A stretch of 64,000 nucleotides of DNA from Fusarium oxysporum f. sp. lycopersici 4287 (GCF_000149955.1 NC_030988.1:2070109-2134108); one strand, 5' to 3'; positions 31,259 through 43,135 are shown, counted from the stretch's first letter. The notes: generated from the letters alone by a model not told the origin. Made by a program: numbers and translations.

Positions 31259-32726
31259 ATTGCCGGTATTGACTAAAAACATAACCTTTCTGTGATGGTC
31301 GGGTCTAACCTATATCTACAGTAGGTCCCAGACTTAGGAGTGTATAATCTAATGGGTTATGACGTTATATTAAGCATTATAAGTCATGATGTAGTAATAG
31401 TAAAATTGTACATTGATAGCTGTCACACTATCTATCTAGGAAAGTGCTAAATGAATGTCTTATATACTAAGTGCGTTACACTGGACTTACTACTGAAGAG
31501 TGAAAATGAGTGTATATATATCTATGGTTCTCGACTGGATTGGAGGGGGTGCCATAGGAATCGCTGATGATTCCCATGAATCACTGGTGATCCGTTGGAG
31601 TGGTGCTCCGATCCGCTGAAGTCGCGCGCAACAGCTTTGACAGTTCCCGTTAAAAATGGGGCCCAGGGTTCTGCCACGGGTGACCGCCTGGTCTCGACCC
31701 AGGTCATCGTAACACCTTAAATCTGTTGGACATTACGTGTATTCGGTTCATTGATGTGAATTGGTGTGTATTCATGTTGTGTTTTGTTGAAATCTGCCCC
31801 TTAGAGGTTTTACCATTTCGGCTGTAATCTTAAAGTATCCCTGCTTGCACGTGAGGCCCCAGCACCTATTCAACAAAATCCACCATCTTACTGATAATAC
31901 CTACAAGCAGCCCTTCTTCACCAGCTTCATCACGCTAGCACAGTTCCTCCAGGCTTCCTTTGGCGGGCCGCTTGCCGGACCGGTCCCTCCTGTAATACAA
32001 TACAGTTTTTTCTTTCGCGAATGGCTTCATTATGCTAAAATACGGTGCAAATAAAATGGTAGGATTTGTATGGAGCGGTGATTTTTTGTGCTATGCTTTA
32101 AGTGGCGGGGAATGGTAGTAAGGGGACGGTTGGGGAAGGGATTGTGGGAGTACCGATACTTCTGTACAGGAGGATGCCATTAATACCGGAAAGTACAACT
32201 ACCTCCCCTAATCTTACCAGCGGCCTTGGCATCTATCAACACGTCGTCTAAGTACCGGACCTCCCGGCAGATCGCTAGATGACCCGCATGTCATTCGGTA
32301 GATGGATAGATATAGATTTACAACTATCTACATCTACATTTCATCTACATTGGTAGATAGATTCACCAGCCTGGTCACCTCCCTAGCTCACAGATAGTTA
32401 ATAGTCAAACCGTCATTACGAGAAGCCTCAACTTACTAATTCTGTCTTGGATCCACGTGCGTAGACATCTCACAAGGGCCTGAAGATCAAAAATACCACA
32501 AATCACCAAAATTCGGGCCCCGTGGATGTCGCACACGTTAGGGGCCGACTAAGCTAGCTTAGTTGGCTCCCCGGGCTTGCCCCGCATGAGCCAACGGATA
32601 ATACTACAGAGTCGAGAGTCGTTAGGGTTCATGACCGCATAGATTCGTCGCCGTAGCCAGAATATATCATGGGCTCACCCACGCCTAGCATCACTTCTGA
32701 ATTGGGACATGAGAGGGCTTGAGGCT
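31259..32726. other. Spacer right of Helitron A
   Basis: No clear gene. 31500-31710 is more GC-rich, with an open minus-strand frame of 61 codons that I do not recognise. 32295-32365 is rich in GTAGAT/ATCTAC words. The 5' end of Helitron A should lie in this region but was not found. Confidence 0.4.
32541..32572. repeat. Near-perfect 32-base palindrome
   Basis: GGGGCCGACTAAGCT is followed directly by AGCTTAGTTGGCTCCCC, its complement with one mismatch and one extra base. It has no loop, so it would form a cruciform or a hairpin in single-stranded DNA. It lies about 155 bases beyond the 3' end of the Zn2Cys6 gene. Confidence 0.75.
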
Positions 32727-33862
32727 TCATGGTGCCGAATTCTGATTCCCATGACCCTGATTCAACAGATCCATGTTCGTCATCATGTCGTTTCGTCGTT
32801 GTAAGAATTGTATGGTGAGGTCGCTATGCTGGGGCTGGGCGATAGACCAAGCGGGGAAGTTGCTCATCGCGGGGGCTCGCGAGGGGAATAGAGTCGAAGC
32901 GCCAATCACGGGTGGTTGAGGAGCAAAATCGCAATCGACGCTGCTTGTGAAGCCCTGTGGTAAGAGGGTCAAGGCATCAGTGTTACAAACGCCGGCCTTT
33001 CGGTAATCGTGCTCAATGTCGGAGTGATTGAGCTCCGATGATGACGCTCCCTCGGTTCGGTTGCACGCGGAAGAATTCGCGTCCTTGATAATCTCCGTTT
33101 GAGGTTTGTATTTCTTTCGTCGATCGTTGTGCTCTCGCACTAGCTTAGCTGTTCGGGCTTCATCCTTAGGGAATACTGAGTGCACGGGAAGGTCGACATC
33201 TTTGTTCAGGCGGATGCAGCCGAGCTTCTGGACGATGTTGTGGATCACGGGTTGGCCGCGGTCATCGAGTTCGGGCTCACCCAAGTCCCAGGATTGGTTA
33301 TTTCGGACCATGGAGTAAAGCTCATGGACGGTAGTAATGAGAGCGTATTGTGTGTTCTCGAGAACCTCGGCGTAACTGTAGCATATAAGTAAAATGGGGA
33401 ACACTATGAACTTTTGCATACGTACCTGCTAGGCACCTGCTTGTTTTTCGTCTTCTTTCGTACACCAGCGGTGCAAACTAGGCTGTCGTCCTTGCATCGC
33501 CTGCATGGGAACTCACCGTCACACTTAACTCCGTGTTAATAAAGGTAGGGGGTTGAGAAGGTAAGTACCAGAAAACATGCCTTAGTCTTCTTCATTCGAC
33601 ATCGTTCACAAGCCTTCCACACACGCTTATTCCGACCGTCCATGCCAGTTTTATGTGGGATATGGTCGTGGCGGTGAATTGTGGCAGCGCTTGAGCTGGC
33701 TCGCTTGGAGGGGCGCTGCATAGGCTTGACCGACTTGGTACTTGATGATATACTCTTTCGCGAGAGGGTTGATTTATGGTCCTCGACAAGAGGGGAAGTC
33801 GGGCTACCTGTCCCCATTGTAGCTTTTGTGCCTATTATATGCGAAACAGGCTGAGGCGACAT
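32727..33862 (-). CDS. Zn2Cys6 fungal transcription factor, three exons
   Basis: Exons 33862-33581, 33523-33426 and 33375-32727 give 342 residues. The binuclear zinc cluster is split by intron 1: ACERCRMKKTK in exon 1 and CDGEFPCRRCKDDSLVC in exon 2, six cysteines with normal spacing. Intron 1 (57 nt) starts GCATGT after AAG and ends TTAAG, a GC-AG intron; no GT donor gives the zinc cluster. Intron 2 (50 nt) is GTACGT to CTACAG. Exon 3 begins YAEVLENTQYALI and has YSMVRNNQSWDLGEPELDD and LPVHSVFP, a block known from fungal C6 regulators. The C-terminus is Pro/Ser/Gln-rich, probably an activation region. Nuclear DNA-binding regulator; targets unknown. Confidence 0.88.
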
Positions 33863-35256
33863 ATCATCCAGGCGAAGGGCTGTGAATGGATTGGGTGATG
33901 GGTTGTATGTAAGCTAGGGAGAGAACCCATCATCTGGGACAGGAGTGGATGGATGGACGGATGGGTGGATATGTAAGAGAATATTGAGAACTGAAATGGA
34001 AGAATGTCACGTTGTGTATTTTACATAATGGGGCGTGCGATCGCTATAGCAGTGATACACCAGTGGGACCCAGCATAAAGATGTATATGGGACTTGGAGC
34101 GGGGAAGCAACTCAACCTCGAATATATACACATTCAATGAGACACATCAGAGAATCAGGGTTCGTAACATAAAAAAAGAGGGGGGGAAAAGAAGGGTTTG
34201 AGGAGCTTAATAATAATAGCCCGTCGAAACCAAGGTTGGATCTCGTGTGACTAGTGGCTTAACTAACAAGTCATGAACGTTATACACACGGCTAGACCGG
34301 ACTCTTTCGGTACCTTCAAAGATCATCAAACTTATCTCACACCACTGTATGAACCCACTTGGATGCAGAGATGGAGGTAGACGGAGGGGAGTGGGCGGAT
34401 ACACACATGAACAACACACACACCAATTAATGGAAAAATTATCCGTATACGATGTGGCACAAGCTGCCAGTACATATCTATTAACACCATCTCTACACAA
34501 CTCGATTACATTTTTCTTAAGTCATGAGTGGGAAGATGTTGTAGTTTCCACAGCTTACCTAGCATCGAAGTGGAGCACATGCCGTGCATAAAGCTTTTTT
34601 CCCCTTCATCAATGCAATGGGTTGATGGACCTGATTCGACCGTATCTCGTGTTCGTACTGACCGGAATGCTATGTTGTGACAAGCAGCTAAGCAAAGACG
34701 TAAGCAGTGTTCGTCTCCAAGCTTTGTGACTGTACTTCTTAGTTTGAGGCTTTGTGAATCTAGTCACAATGTCGTATGCGAGTCATTTTTCGCAACTGAC
34801 TTGGTCAATCACGATTGAGACAGGCGTCTAAGATGTTAGTGCGAGTGTAGCTATTAAATCACTTATGTGATTGGTCGAGGCTAGACTTCAGTGCGGGGTA
34901 GAGGCAGCCAATAACACTGCACAATCCGGAAAGACCCGAGATATACGCAATTAGAATGTGATTAGTTAGGTGTTTCGCAGGGCGGTCTTCCATCTTTCCA
35001 CTGCAGCATCAGATCATTATTGACTTTAGCTAATTTAGCGGCTTCGTCTCTGTTGCGACGGAACGATACATGGGGTCAGGCGTCTTTTTCCACACAGCCA
35101 TCCACATAAACCAGCCCAACGTCCCGCCCCAGGTGGAGAATGCCGAGCCCAGATATAAAAGACAAACGTCAAGCTCTCGCGTACCTTGCCCGCCCATAAC
35201 TTCAAATCGCCGCAAGACGGAAGCACATATCCAGCTAGAGAACTGCACCCTGAAGA
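33863..35256. other. Spacer upstream of the Zn2Cys6 gene
   Basis: Contains short GGATGGAT-type repeats at 33945-33970 that may belong to the Zn2Cys6 promoter, a G-rich AAAGAGGGGG run near 34180, and no coding frame with a recognisable domain. Confidence 0.45.
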
Positions 35257-35646
35257 ATGCCGAACACCGAGCCGAATATTCAGAAAAGCGAAGACACGAC
35301 TTCCCAGCAGAAAGAACTCCCGGGTGACACGGCACAGAATGAAGTCCGTCTCGATCCGTGGCAACGGTGGTCGCCTGCCCCGTGCTGGTGGTGGCAGAAC
35401 CCTCTTTCGGCTCCGGGAGACAACGTTCCGACTGCAAGGGTCGGCGCTCCCTCATCGGCTGCTCCCATCGGCATAGGGCTACCGCCCCTTGGGTGCCCCT
35501 GGCTTGTGAGTCACTGCCCTGGCTGCGGGCAGGGATACCATGGTTGGCCAGCTTGTAGGGCCCCGTATCCTGCACCGGGATGTGGATGGGGTTGTGGGGC
35601 GAATTGGCCACGCCGCGTATGCCATCATTGCGGTAGCCATCATTGA
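35257..35646 (+). CDS. Possible small Cys/Trp/Pro-rich protein
   Basis: A 129-codon frame from ATG 35257. The N-terminal 45 residues are charged and the rest is rich in Cys, Trp, Gly and Pro (PAPCWWWQNP, CPGCGQGYHGWPAC, CHHCGSHH). Overlapping frames on the minus strand are almost as long (35030-35611), so coding is uncertain. The composition resembles small Cys-rich proteins with a membrane- or metal-binding tail, but no family is recognised. GC-rich compared with its surroundings. Confidence 0.3.
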   Translation: MPNTEPNIQKSEDTTSQQKELPGDTAQNEVRLDPWQRWSPAPCWWWQNPLSAPGDNVPTARVGAPSSAAPIGIGLPPLGCPWLVSHCPGCGQGYHGWPACRAPYPAPGCGWGCGANWPRRVCHHCGSHH

Positions 35647-35683
35647 CGAGACGGAGTTGACTATGCGAAAGTTGGGAAAAGAG

Positions 35684-35718
35684 AAGTTTTTTTTTTTTTT
35701 TTTTTCATTTTTTTTTTC
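35684..35718. repeat. Poly-T tract
   Basis: Two T runs of about 20 and 11 bases separated by CA. It could be the reverse of a poly(A) tail or a simple homopolymer; nothing retrotransposon-like is attached. Confidence 0.7.
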
Positions 35719-35991
35719 AGGACCATGTAATATACTTGTTGAATATTCGCTTACCCAAGCCCTGATGGTTTCCCTCATTTGTACACAATGAATTGAGACT
35801 GATACTGTTGATGCATAACTACAAGTTGCTGGCCCACGTCTGCCGTGAATATAAAGGGCTCTTTAGTATCTGGCATTTTCCAGCCACCGCGATAAAACCA
35901 GATGCCTGGCAGTCAAGACTAGCCTCCCAGTTCCATGGGTTTGTTCCAGCGCGCGAGGGGCGACTCGATATGTCTTCGAGACCTGACTGTG

Positions 35992-36573
35992 TTACTCTTT
36001 GCGACGGTTGACTACGATCACCTTCTGGTATTTCCCTCTGCCTTCTTTCCTATCTTTAGCTTCGAGGACCGCTGTTAGTAAAAGAGCAGCCAGCGTCGAC
36101 GCCTGTGCAACAACTCGAGCCTGGACAAGTTTCCTGGCGCCCCTGGTTGAATGGTCCCGTCTCATATTCGTGAGAGCGACCGCCATCGTGATAGCCCATG
36201 TTCCTCCAAGAACTTGAAATCGATGATCATACAGCCAATCTTTTGCTCGCTGTCCCGGAGACTCTTCAGCATAAATTCTTTTGACCTGCTGTTCGGCCTC
36301 GTCTTCGTATCTCCTCAGTTCAGGGTGCAGGTATGATTGAAAGGCATGAGATGCTCGGTTTGCGCCAATGCTGATAGTGAGCATTCCGGGGTAGATGCAA
36401 GTGGTGCTCTTGACGTAGAGGGGTAATTGTCTGAACGGGGAATAGAAACGATGTAGACCTGTTGCCAATGCAATGCCGAATGCGAGGCCAGAAACGCCGG
36501 TTTTGATCCCTTCCCGCAAAATGGAGCGGTAATACTGGTCCTCTTCGTCCTGTGCAATCACTTTGGTATGCAT
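35992..36573 (-). CDS. HIG1-domain mitochondrial protein, Rcf2-like
   Basis: Inner mitochondrial membrane protein of the Rcf2 type, which helps respiratory supercomplexes and cytochrome oxidase. The frame opens further upstream, but ATG 36571-36573 (MHTKVIAQDEEDQYYRSIL) matches the usual start of the family, so 193 residues are taken. An N-terminal hydrophobic pair follows (TGVSGLAFGIALATGLHRF). The HIG1-type domain is near the C-terminus: WLYDHRFQVLGGTW, a helix, then ARKLVQARVVAQAS and a second helix LAALLLTAVLEA. The KLVQARV-x-AQ signature is the best mark of the family. It is more divergent than a single-copy housekeeping copy would be, so it could be a diverged paralogue. No intron is needed. 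Confidence 0.75.
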   Translation of the reverse strand: MHTKVIAQDEEDQYYRSILREGIKTGVSGLAFGIALATGLHRFYSPFRQLPLYVKSTTCIYPGMLTISIGANRASHAFQSYLHPELRRYEDEAEQQVKRIYAEESPGQRAKDWLYDHRFQVLGGTWAITMAVALTNMRRDHSTRGARKLVQARVVAQASTLAALLLTAVLEAKDRKEGRGKYQKVIVVNRRKE

Positions 36574-39196
36574 TTTCTCTGGAACGTGGGAGGTTAAAGA
36601 TATGGATATACCGAGAGACCGGAGAAGGCTGAGAGATCTGAACGGAATAGAGATGCAGGCCACAGCATTCCTTTCCCCTGGATCGATGATGACATGGAAA
36701 TAAAGCTCGATCAAAAATGAACCGATCGCGTTAATAGAGAGATATAAAATTGGGGGTGTGATGCTCATCATCACAGGAAGCTTAATATGACTCTAACTAC
36801 CACGAGAAAGGTGATACTGTTGTTTTGAAAGCTTATATCCGCTCCAAGTGCATCATGCATCAGCCACGATCATATGATCAGGTGAATCACAACCACGTCA
36901 TAATGAATATAAAAGCCTAATTATCCATTATTATTCCTCATCATCGCATGCAAATCATCGATAGTATGCTGGGAGAGAATATGATTCGTGTTTTTGTGAA
37001 TGATTATGAACTTTCTTAATGCGGTAAGACGGAATAATTATAACATCAGATTGTGCTTCGCTCCTCCCAATAGCAATCACTCGCCTCGTATCAGCTCATC
37101 GCACGGTGTTCAATAGCATCATTTACCTCGGTAAATCCGAAGTGTAGCCACAAATCACTGAGTTTTGGCTTGGGTTTATGAGCACCATCGCAATTGAAAA
37201 CCACAACCAAAATCTCAGACATTCTGATACAGATTAATCTCGTCAGGCGTTTGGTCTTATGACAGAGACAGGCTAAGAGACCGACATAAAAATCCATAAA
37301 GGCACAATTGCGGAGCTGTTGAACTCGAAAGAAATCTTTCGATATATTTGTAAATGATACAAGGCGCCAACAAGTCACTCGCCCCACATCCCATAGATAA
37401 TACAGCTAGTACAAGCGGGGTACGAGAGGTTCGTTCAAGGAAGCATTTACTAGCAAATCACATACAAATCATTATTTATTAAAACTATGACTTCCCAAGT
37501 AATTCCATCAAACACAAGATAGCTATTACTTCGATAACTATAGCTTCCACACACTCTCAGCGAGGGGCTGAAGATCCCATCGGAGTGCCAGTTTCCCCGG
37601 CGGAAGAAGCCGGCCACAACTTCGTGCCTTAACATAGAATATCGTGATTTTCACATCAACCCTCTGCCCCAGGAACGACTTGAATTCTTCCAGATTTTTA
37701 TGCCTATTTCTACCCTTCAGTATAACGAGATAAGAGATATTCCTACAGTGGACGGCCTTGTACGTGCCTTAGATGTATTTATTTATGTTTGTCTTATAAC
37801 TTATCTTGTTCCCGGTTTCCTAGGTCTCGTAATTTATAGAGAGATAATAGGCTTATGCTCTTCCTTTTAACTATCCATACCGGTGCTAATAAGGAATGTA
37901 CAGAAAAGGAAAGAAAGCCAGCTAATAAGTGCATGTAATTACAAGCTATATAGCAAATCTTTGGTGGTGATGCCTTCAAAATCATCCCAATACCAATGGT
38001 TGCCGCTATTTATAACTGTCAGATGAATCACGTTGACCGAGGCGACTAGTTAAGGGCATATATCAGCTATAAGCAGTATTTTCGGCGTGGCCCTTGGCAG
38101 GCGCTTCTTTGGGGTTTCCTTCTTGAAGTAGCCCTTGTGAATAGCTTCATTTTACAGCTTACAACGCCGTGCCCTAACTGGAAGCCCTATATAACTCTCA
38201 AAGACTACAAGAAATGCATCTACGATGCGATTTGTATCACATATGAACAGGAAGGTCAGGCAAGGAAGAGAAATCGTACAGGGAAGGAAGAGGACATTGA
38301 CGATCTGAAAACACGGCAAAAACACATACAAAGAGATGTCAATCATTTCCACAGGGGCATCAAATCGGCTTGCCTAACTTGCAAAGGCCTCAAGCAGGGG
38401 CAGCGTCAACCTTGTAAGAAGAGGAATGCCAAAGGAAGCTATCTGCAGCCGATAACGGGAAATGCACAAAGCAAGTAACGGAAGCACACCCGATACGGCT
38501 ACAAAGTGTGCGAGGTAGTGATTTGTAACAATCAGAACTGCTGGGACTTCTATCACCATATAAGTTAGTATGTGCGGAGAAGTATTACTAGTTTCAGTCA
38601 TTTTGATTGGCCCTATACCCTTGTCGTGGCCTCGTTGGAGGGCTGTGCCGCTCAAAGGGATACTCGCCCTCATCCCGATGCAGCTCAATTCGTATTCGGA
38701 TGCTGCGTTCTTGCTCAGCAGCTATGTCCCGGTGGGTGGGTTGTCATGGTGGCTGACAGGCCACTTTATTATGACGAAATATAACCAGCTGCCCCTCCAA
38801 TCTTCCTTTAGCTCCATCTTCGCGTGTCTAGCCGGCTAACGGAATATCTTTCTCTTAATAGTGCAGGAATTGTTACGGCCATGTAGCCTGTTGGTCATGC
38901 TTTGACGTTTATTTATATACAGCTTCCCAGCGCTTGGTCCCGTATGGTTGTGTCAAAGCGAGACCAGTCCGTGATGTTTTGGCACCCCCCTCGATTGAAG
39001 AGCCCAGGTTTCTCATTTTTGTTCAGGGTTGACGCGCTTTTACTGCACCTTTGGTTGGTCTTGGAGCCAGTCTGAAAGTCGCCCATCCTCTGATCCGAGT
39101 CTCTAGGAGTCTTCCCGGCCGATTGCCTCTTTCCACCCTGTGTACCAGTCCGTTGCCTTTGGCTCGTCCATAATACTTTTATTTCGCGTCTTTATA
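36574..39196. other. Long AT-rich stretch without a recognised gene
   Basis: 2.6 kb with only short frames. The longest, 38137-38478 on the plus strand (113 codons, basic, ending near ACLTCKGLKQGQRQPCKKR), has no family I know. From 39000 the sequence is less AT-rich and probably holds the NLR promoter and leader. Confidence 0.45.
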
Positions 39197-42017
39197 ATGG
39201 CGAATGAAAAGGATATAACCTTGTCCGGAAACGCAGGGGTTGTCGCTAGCACCTTGACTGTTGACCATCAGATTATCGACTTCGGCGGACCGCCCGACCA
39301 AGGCAAGTGGCATCTTAACTTGTTGGCCCTTCTATTAGATGTACTCAGCTGTTAGAATGGTTTGCTAAGACAAAGTTCCCAGGCGTCAAGAACATGCGAT
39401 GTCTGAAGCATCTATACGTGACTGACCCCCGCGACGACAAGCAGCGAATCCTGGAGACAAAGGGCGGCCTGCTCAAGGGCTCCTACTGCTGGATTCTCAA
39501 GAACGACCGCTTTCAGCGATTTCGTGACGACCCGCAAAGCCGGCTGCTCTGGATCAAAGGCGACCCCGGCAAAGGCAAGACAATGCTCCTCTGCGGCATC
39601 ATAGATGAGCTAGAGAAAGAGTCTGCGAAACGACTGTCTTATTTCTTCTGTCAGGCTACAGAGGCTCAATTGAGCAGTGCCACGGGCGTGCTGCGCGGCC
39701 TCATCTACCTTCTCATCATCCAGCAACCATCACTCATTTCCTACGTACGGACGAAGTACGATACCCAAGAGGAGAAACGTTTTGAGAGCATCAATGCCTG
39801 GGCGCCTCTGACCGATATATTCATGGACATGCTGAACGATCCAGCTCTGGAGGATGTGGTCTTGATCATCGATGCCCTTGACGAGTGCAAAACGAAGCAC
39901 TCAGAGCTTCTTGACTTTATTTTCAAGTCGCCTTCCCATATCAAGTGGATTGTATCCAGCCGCAACCACTGCCCAGACATTGGGCCGAGGCTCAGAAATG
40001 CAACACACACAGCCAAGCTGTGTCTTGAGGACATTGGGAGCACCATTTGCGAAGCAGTTGACGTGTACATCCGACACAAAGTGGATCAATTGATATGTGA
40101 AGAGAATTACGACGACAAGATACGCTACGCTGTCCAACACTACTTGATGTCTCATGCCAATGGCACTTTTCTCTGGGTAGCTTTAGTCTGCAAAGAACTT
40201 GCGGATCCTAGGGTCCCAAGACAGCATATGCTTACGAAGTTAACGTCATTCCCAGCAGGACTTGATCAACTTTATGAGCGAATGATGGAACATATTATCA
40301 ACTCAGATGATGCGGGCCTGTGCAAGCAGATCTTAGCTATTGTGTCGGTCGTATACAGCCCCGTCACCTTGAAGGAGCTGATATCTCTTGTTGAGTCGCT
40401 CGAGGAATTCGACCAGGATGAGTTGAAAGAGACCATCGGATCCTGTGGCTCTTTCTTGACTCTTCGAAAAGGTGTCATTTACTTTGTGCATCAATCGGCG
40501 AAGGAATACCTGCTTGACAAGGCATCCAACCAGATCGTACCTTCTGGCACCACGGACCAGCACCATACCATCTTCTCGAGGTCGCTGCTGGTGATGTCCA
40601 GGTCCCTGCGGCGCGACATGTACGATCTACACCATCCCGGCATCTCTATAGATGATGTCCGCCAGCCTGATCCCAACCCGTTGGCCTCGGCGCGATACTC
40701 GTGCTTCTACTGGGTTGACCACCTAAGCGCTGCCGTCTCGGATAGAACTTTGATGCCTATCGACGACCTACAAGACGATGGCACAGTCCATCAGTTTCTT
40801 AGTAAGAAGTATCTCTACTGGCTGGAAGCGCTCAGCCTTCTCGGAAGAATACCAAAAGGTGTGGTTGCGATGACGAAGCTCGAGACGTTGCTGGTAGGTA
40901 GTTTGATGTTTGTGGTTATATAGAGCCAATATGCTGATTATATTTCTACTAGAATGGGTCAGAGGGAACCCGCTTGTTTGATTTCGTACGGGATGCACGG
41001 CGATTTATCCTAGCACATGGACGGGCGATAAGGAATGCGCCCCTTCAGGCATATGTGTCCGCGCTTACATTCAGCCCTCGGCGTAGCGTAACGAGAAGAT
41101 TGTTCAAAGAGGAAGAGCCAAGCTGGATTCTAGCTAAACCGACCATAGCTGAGAATTGGGATGCATGTCTAGAGACGCTTGAAGGCCATGACGGTGGGGT
41201 TAACTGGGTGGTCTTCTCACCGGATGGCCAGCGCCTTGCATCAGCGTCACGCGAGGGGACCGTTAAGATGTGGGATATCGGGACCGGACACTGTACGGCG
41301 ACGCTCGAAGGCCATGGAGGTGGGGTTCACTCGGTGGTCTTCTCACTGGATGGCCAGCGTCTTGCATCGGCATCACACGACACGACCGTCAAGATATGGG
41401 ATGCCACGACTGGCCACTGTATGGCGACGCTCAGGGGCCATGATGATGAGGTTTGCTCAGTGGCGTTCTCACTCGACGGCCAGCGTCTCGCATCAGCATC
41501 ACGCGACAGGACTGTCAAGATATGGGATGCCACGACTGGCGAGTGTACGGCAACGCTCGAAGGCCATCACGGCTGTGTTAACTCGGTGGTCTTCTCACCG
41601 GATGGCCAGCGCCTTGCATCGGCGTCAATCGACAGGATCGCCAAGATATGGGATGCCACGACTGTACAATGCCTTGCGACGCTCGTTATAGGCAGTGTCG
41701 CCGACACTATCCGCTTCGACAAAACTGGTACACATCTTCTTACCGATAATCTCATGTTTAACCTCAACCTGATCTCGCACCCATCTTCGTTTGCCACTGC
41801 GCCTGCATCCAGTCTACAACCTCACCCATGCCAATGCCAAGGCTACGGGATCAGCGCCGACCGCAAATGGATCACGTATCGAGGTCGAAACCTGCTCTGG
41901 CTCCCGTTTGAATATCGTCCAGTAAAATCAGCGATCGCAACAAGTATCGCCCTCGGCTGTAGCTCTGGATGGGTTTTACTGTTTCAGTTCTCGGGGGAAG
42001 GTCCTATCCTATCCTAG
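39197..42017 (+). CDS. NACHT-WD40 NLR (NWD), allorecognition/immune-type receptor
   Basis: Exons 39197-39302, 39356-40893 and 40953-42017 give 902 residues. Intron 1 (53 nt) starts GCAAGT after AAG and ends GTTAG (GC-AG); intron 2 (59 nt) is GTAGGT to TACTAG. The first 35 residues include ITLSGNAGVV. The NACHT region begins with LYVTDPRDDKQRI, the usual fungal lead-in, and has Walker A GDPGKGKT, Walker B VLIIDALDEC and the IVSSRN sensor. A helical region ending in VHQSAKEYLLD follows. The C-terminus has four near-identical 42-residue WD40 units (41178-41681) and then decayed WD-like sequence. Such proteins sense ligands through WD40 repeats and trigger incompatibility or defence cell death. 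Intact by reading. Confidence 0.92.
41178..41681 (+). repeat. Four tandem 126-bp WD40-coding repeats
   Basis: Units at 41178, 41304, 41430 and 41556. Each encodes LEGH...VVFSPDGQRLASAS...WD, with differences concentrated at a few codons (for example the residues after GH and after SAS). High identity between units is the pattern produced by concerted evolution in het-e/het-d type genes. Only four units are present, fewer than the 7 or more needed for a closed propeller; the following 100 residues may add decayed blades. Confidence 0.9.
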
Positions 42018-42282
42018 CTGCGAGGTAGAATGAATGAATGAATGATTTTGTCCCCGCTTGGGAGGATACGCCTCATAGGGCCTACAACGTTAAATCTTGG
42101 TTACATTCTTTTCTGACTTCTGGTCCTGAGACTGTGCCGATGATATGCTGGATAGTGTGTGTGGTCTATTGACGCGTTTGCAGGAATCGCGTTTCGAGGG
42201 GGAAGTCTAATTTCGTGTCGCGAATGCCGAATCTTTCGCAGACAAACATTTTGTAATTAATGTGGAGATAGACTGCCTTAGC
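42018..42282. other. 3' flank of the NLR
   Basis: Contains a short AATGAATG repeat just after the stop. No gene was seen. Confidence 0.5.
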
Positions 42283-42590
42283 TCAGCAGCCCTGTGCCCC
42301 GGCTCCATATGTTGAGGTAAACAATTTTGACTCCTCTCGTGCAACCCTGAGATCCCAGTCAATATTTTGGGCGGTCGGGTCAGTCATGCTGTCAATGTCT
42401 TTGTATGCGGTGACTTGACCGCTTTCGGCAATAGGGTGGCACCTGCGAGTCTTTAATAACTCTAAAAGAACCAGGTCAAAAGGCAGATTCAAGGCCAGAT
42501 GGTGTTCTTGGAGTGTGCTGAAGCTCCAGTAGGTGGCTTTACCACCGTTAGCATTCCCTTTGTCCTTGTGCGGCAGCTGAAAATTTACAT
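42283..42590 (-). CDS. Possible C-terminal exon of an unidentified gene
   Basis: The minus-strand frame from about 42580 to the stop at 42283 is preceded by an acceptor-like TTTTCAG and reads smoothly through YWSFSTLQEHHLALNLPFD and TDPTAQNIDWDLRVAREES. The composition is protein-like, but I recognise no family and no upstream exons were found. It may be the last exon of a truncated host gene. Confidence 0.3.
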
Positions 42591-43135
42591 GTGATACGGT
42601 ATGATACGAGGTGTTTGTTGTTGGCTGAATGAATCCACTGGAACTCTAGCATATTACCCACATTTGGTTAGTTCAGATGGCTTGGTCTGACGGCCCCAAC
42701 TTGATTGGAAAATGAGCCTTCTCGGGTATTGAAATGGTGTATGTAGTATCAAGCCTAAAACAGTGTGCATGGCAAGCCTAGAGACAAATGCGTAACTATG
42801 ACAAAACGTCGTTGGGGGACGACGAACCTTGGCTTTGGTAGCATGCATAGGACCCAAATATCATTTCAGCCATGAGGAGGACTGAGGGCTACTCACCGTC
42901 CAACGCTATCATCGTTTTGTTTGTCTTGTCAAATCTAATGTTGCCCTTAACATTGCCCACTGAATACAAGAAGTTAGCGGAAATCGAAGTGTGCTAGGCT
43001 CCTCTTCAGCAGTGCGTAATGTTGTCTTGCGGTCAATTGATCCAACTGGCAGTGCTAATGGCCTCGCCTGCCAGTAAGTTAATACTCCACAATCAAGAGT
43101 GAACCTCAACTGAACACGTGACTTCGTAGTACAGG
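42591..43135. other. Spacer, possibly 5' remains of the phospholipase gene
   Basis: No clear coding frame. The last 200 bases may contain eroded N-terminal codons and an intron (acceptor GTAGTACAG at about 43134) of the phospholipase B remnant. Confidence 0.4.

Noticed and set aside
35030..35611. A 193-codon minus-strand frame at 35.0-35.6 kb
   Set aside because: No domain, and it overlaps a plus-strand frame of similar quality; GC-rich composition keeps several frames open.
38152..38839. Several hydrophobic frames at 38.1-38.8 kb
   Set aside because: They overlap on both strands, lack domains and have no coherent exon structure.
41179..41691. A second long frame (170 codons) over the WD40 repeats
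   Set aside because: It is an alternate-frame shadow that stays open because the four repeats are near-identical.
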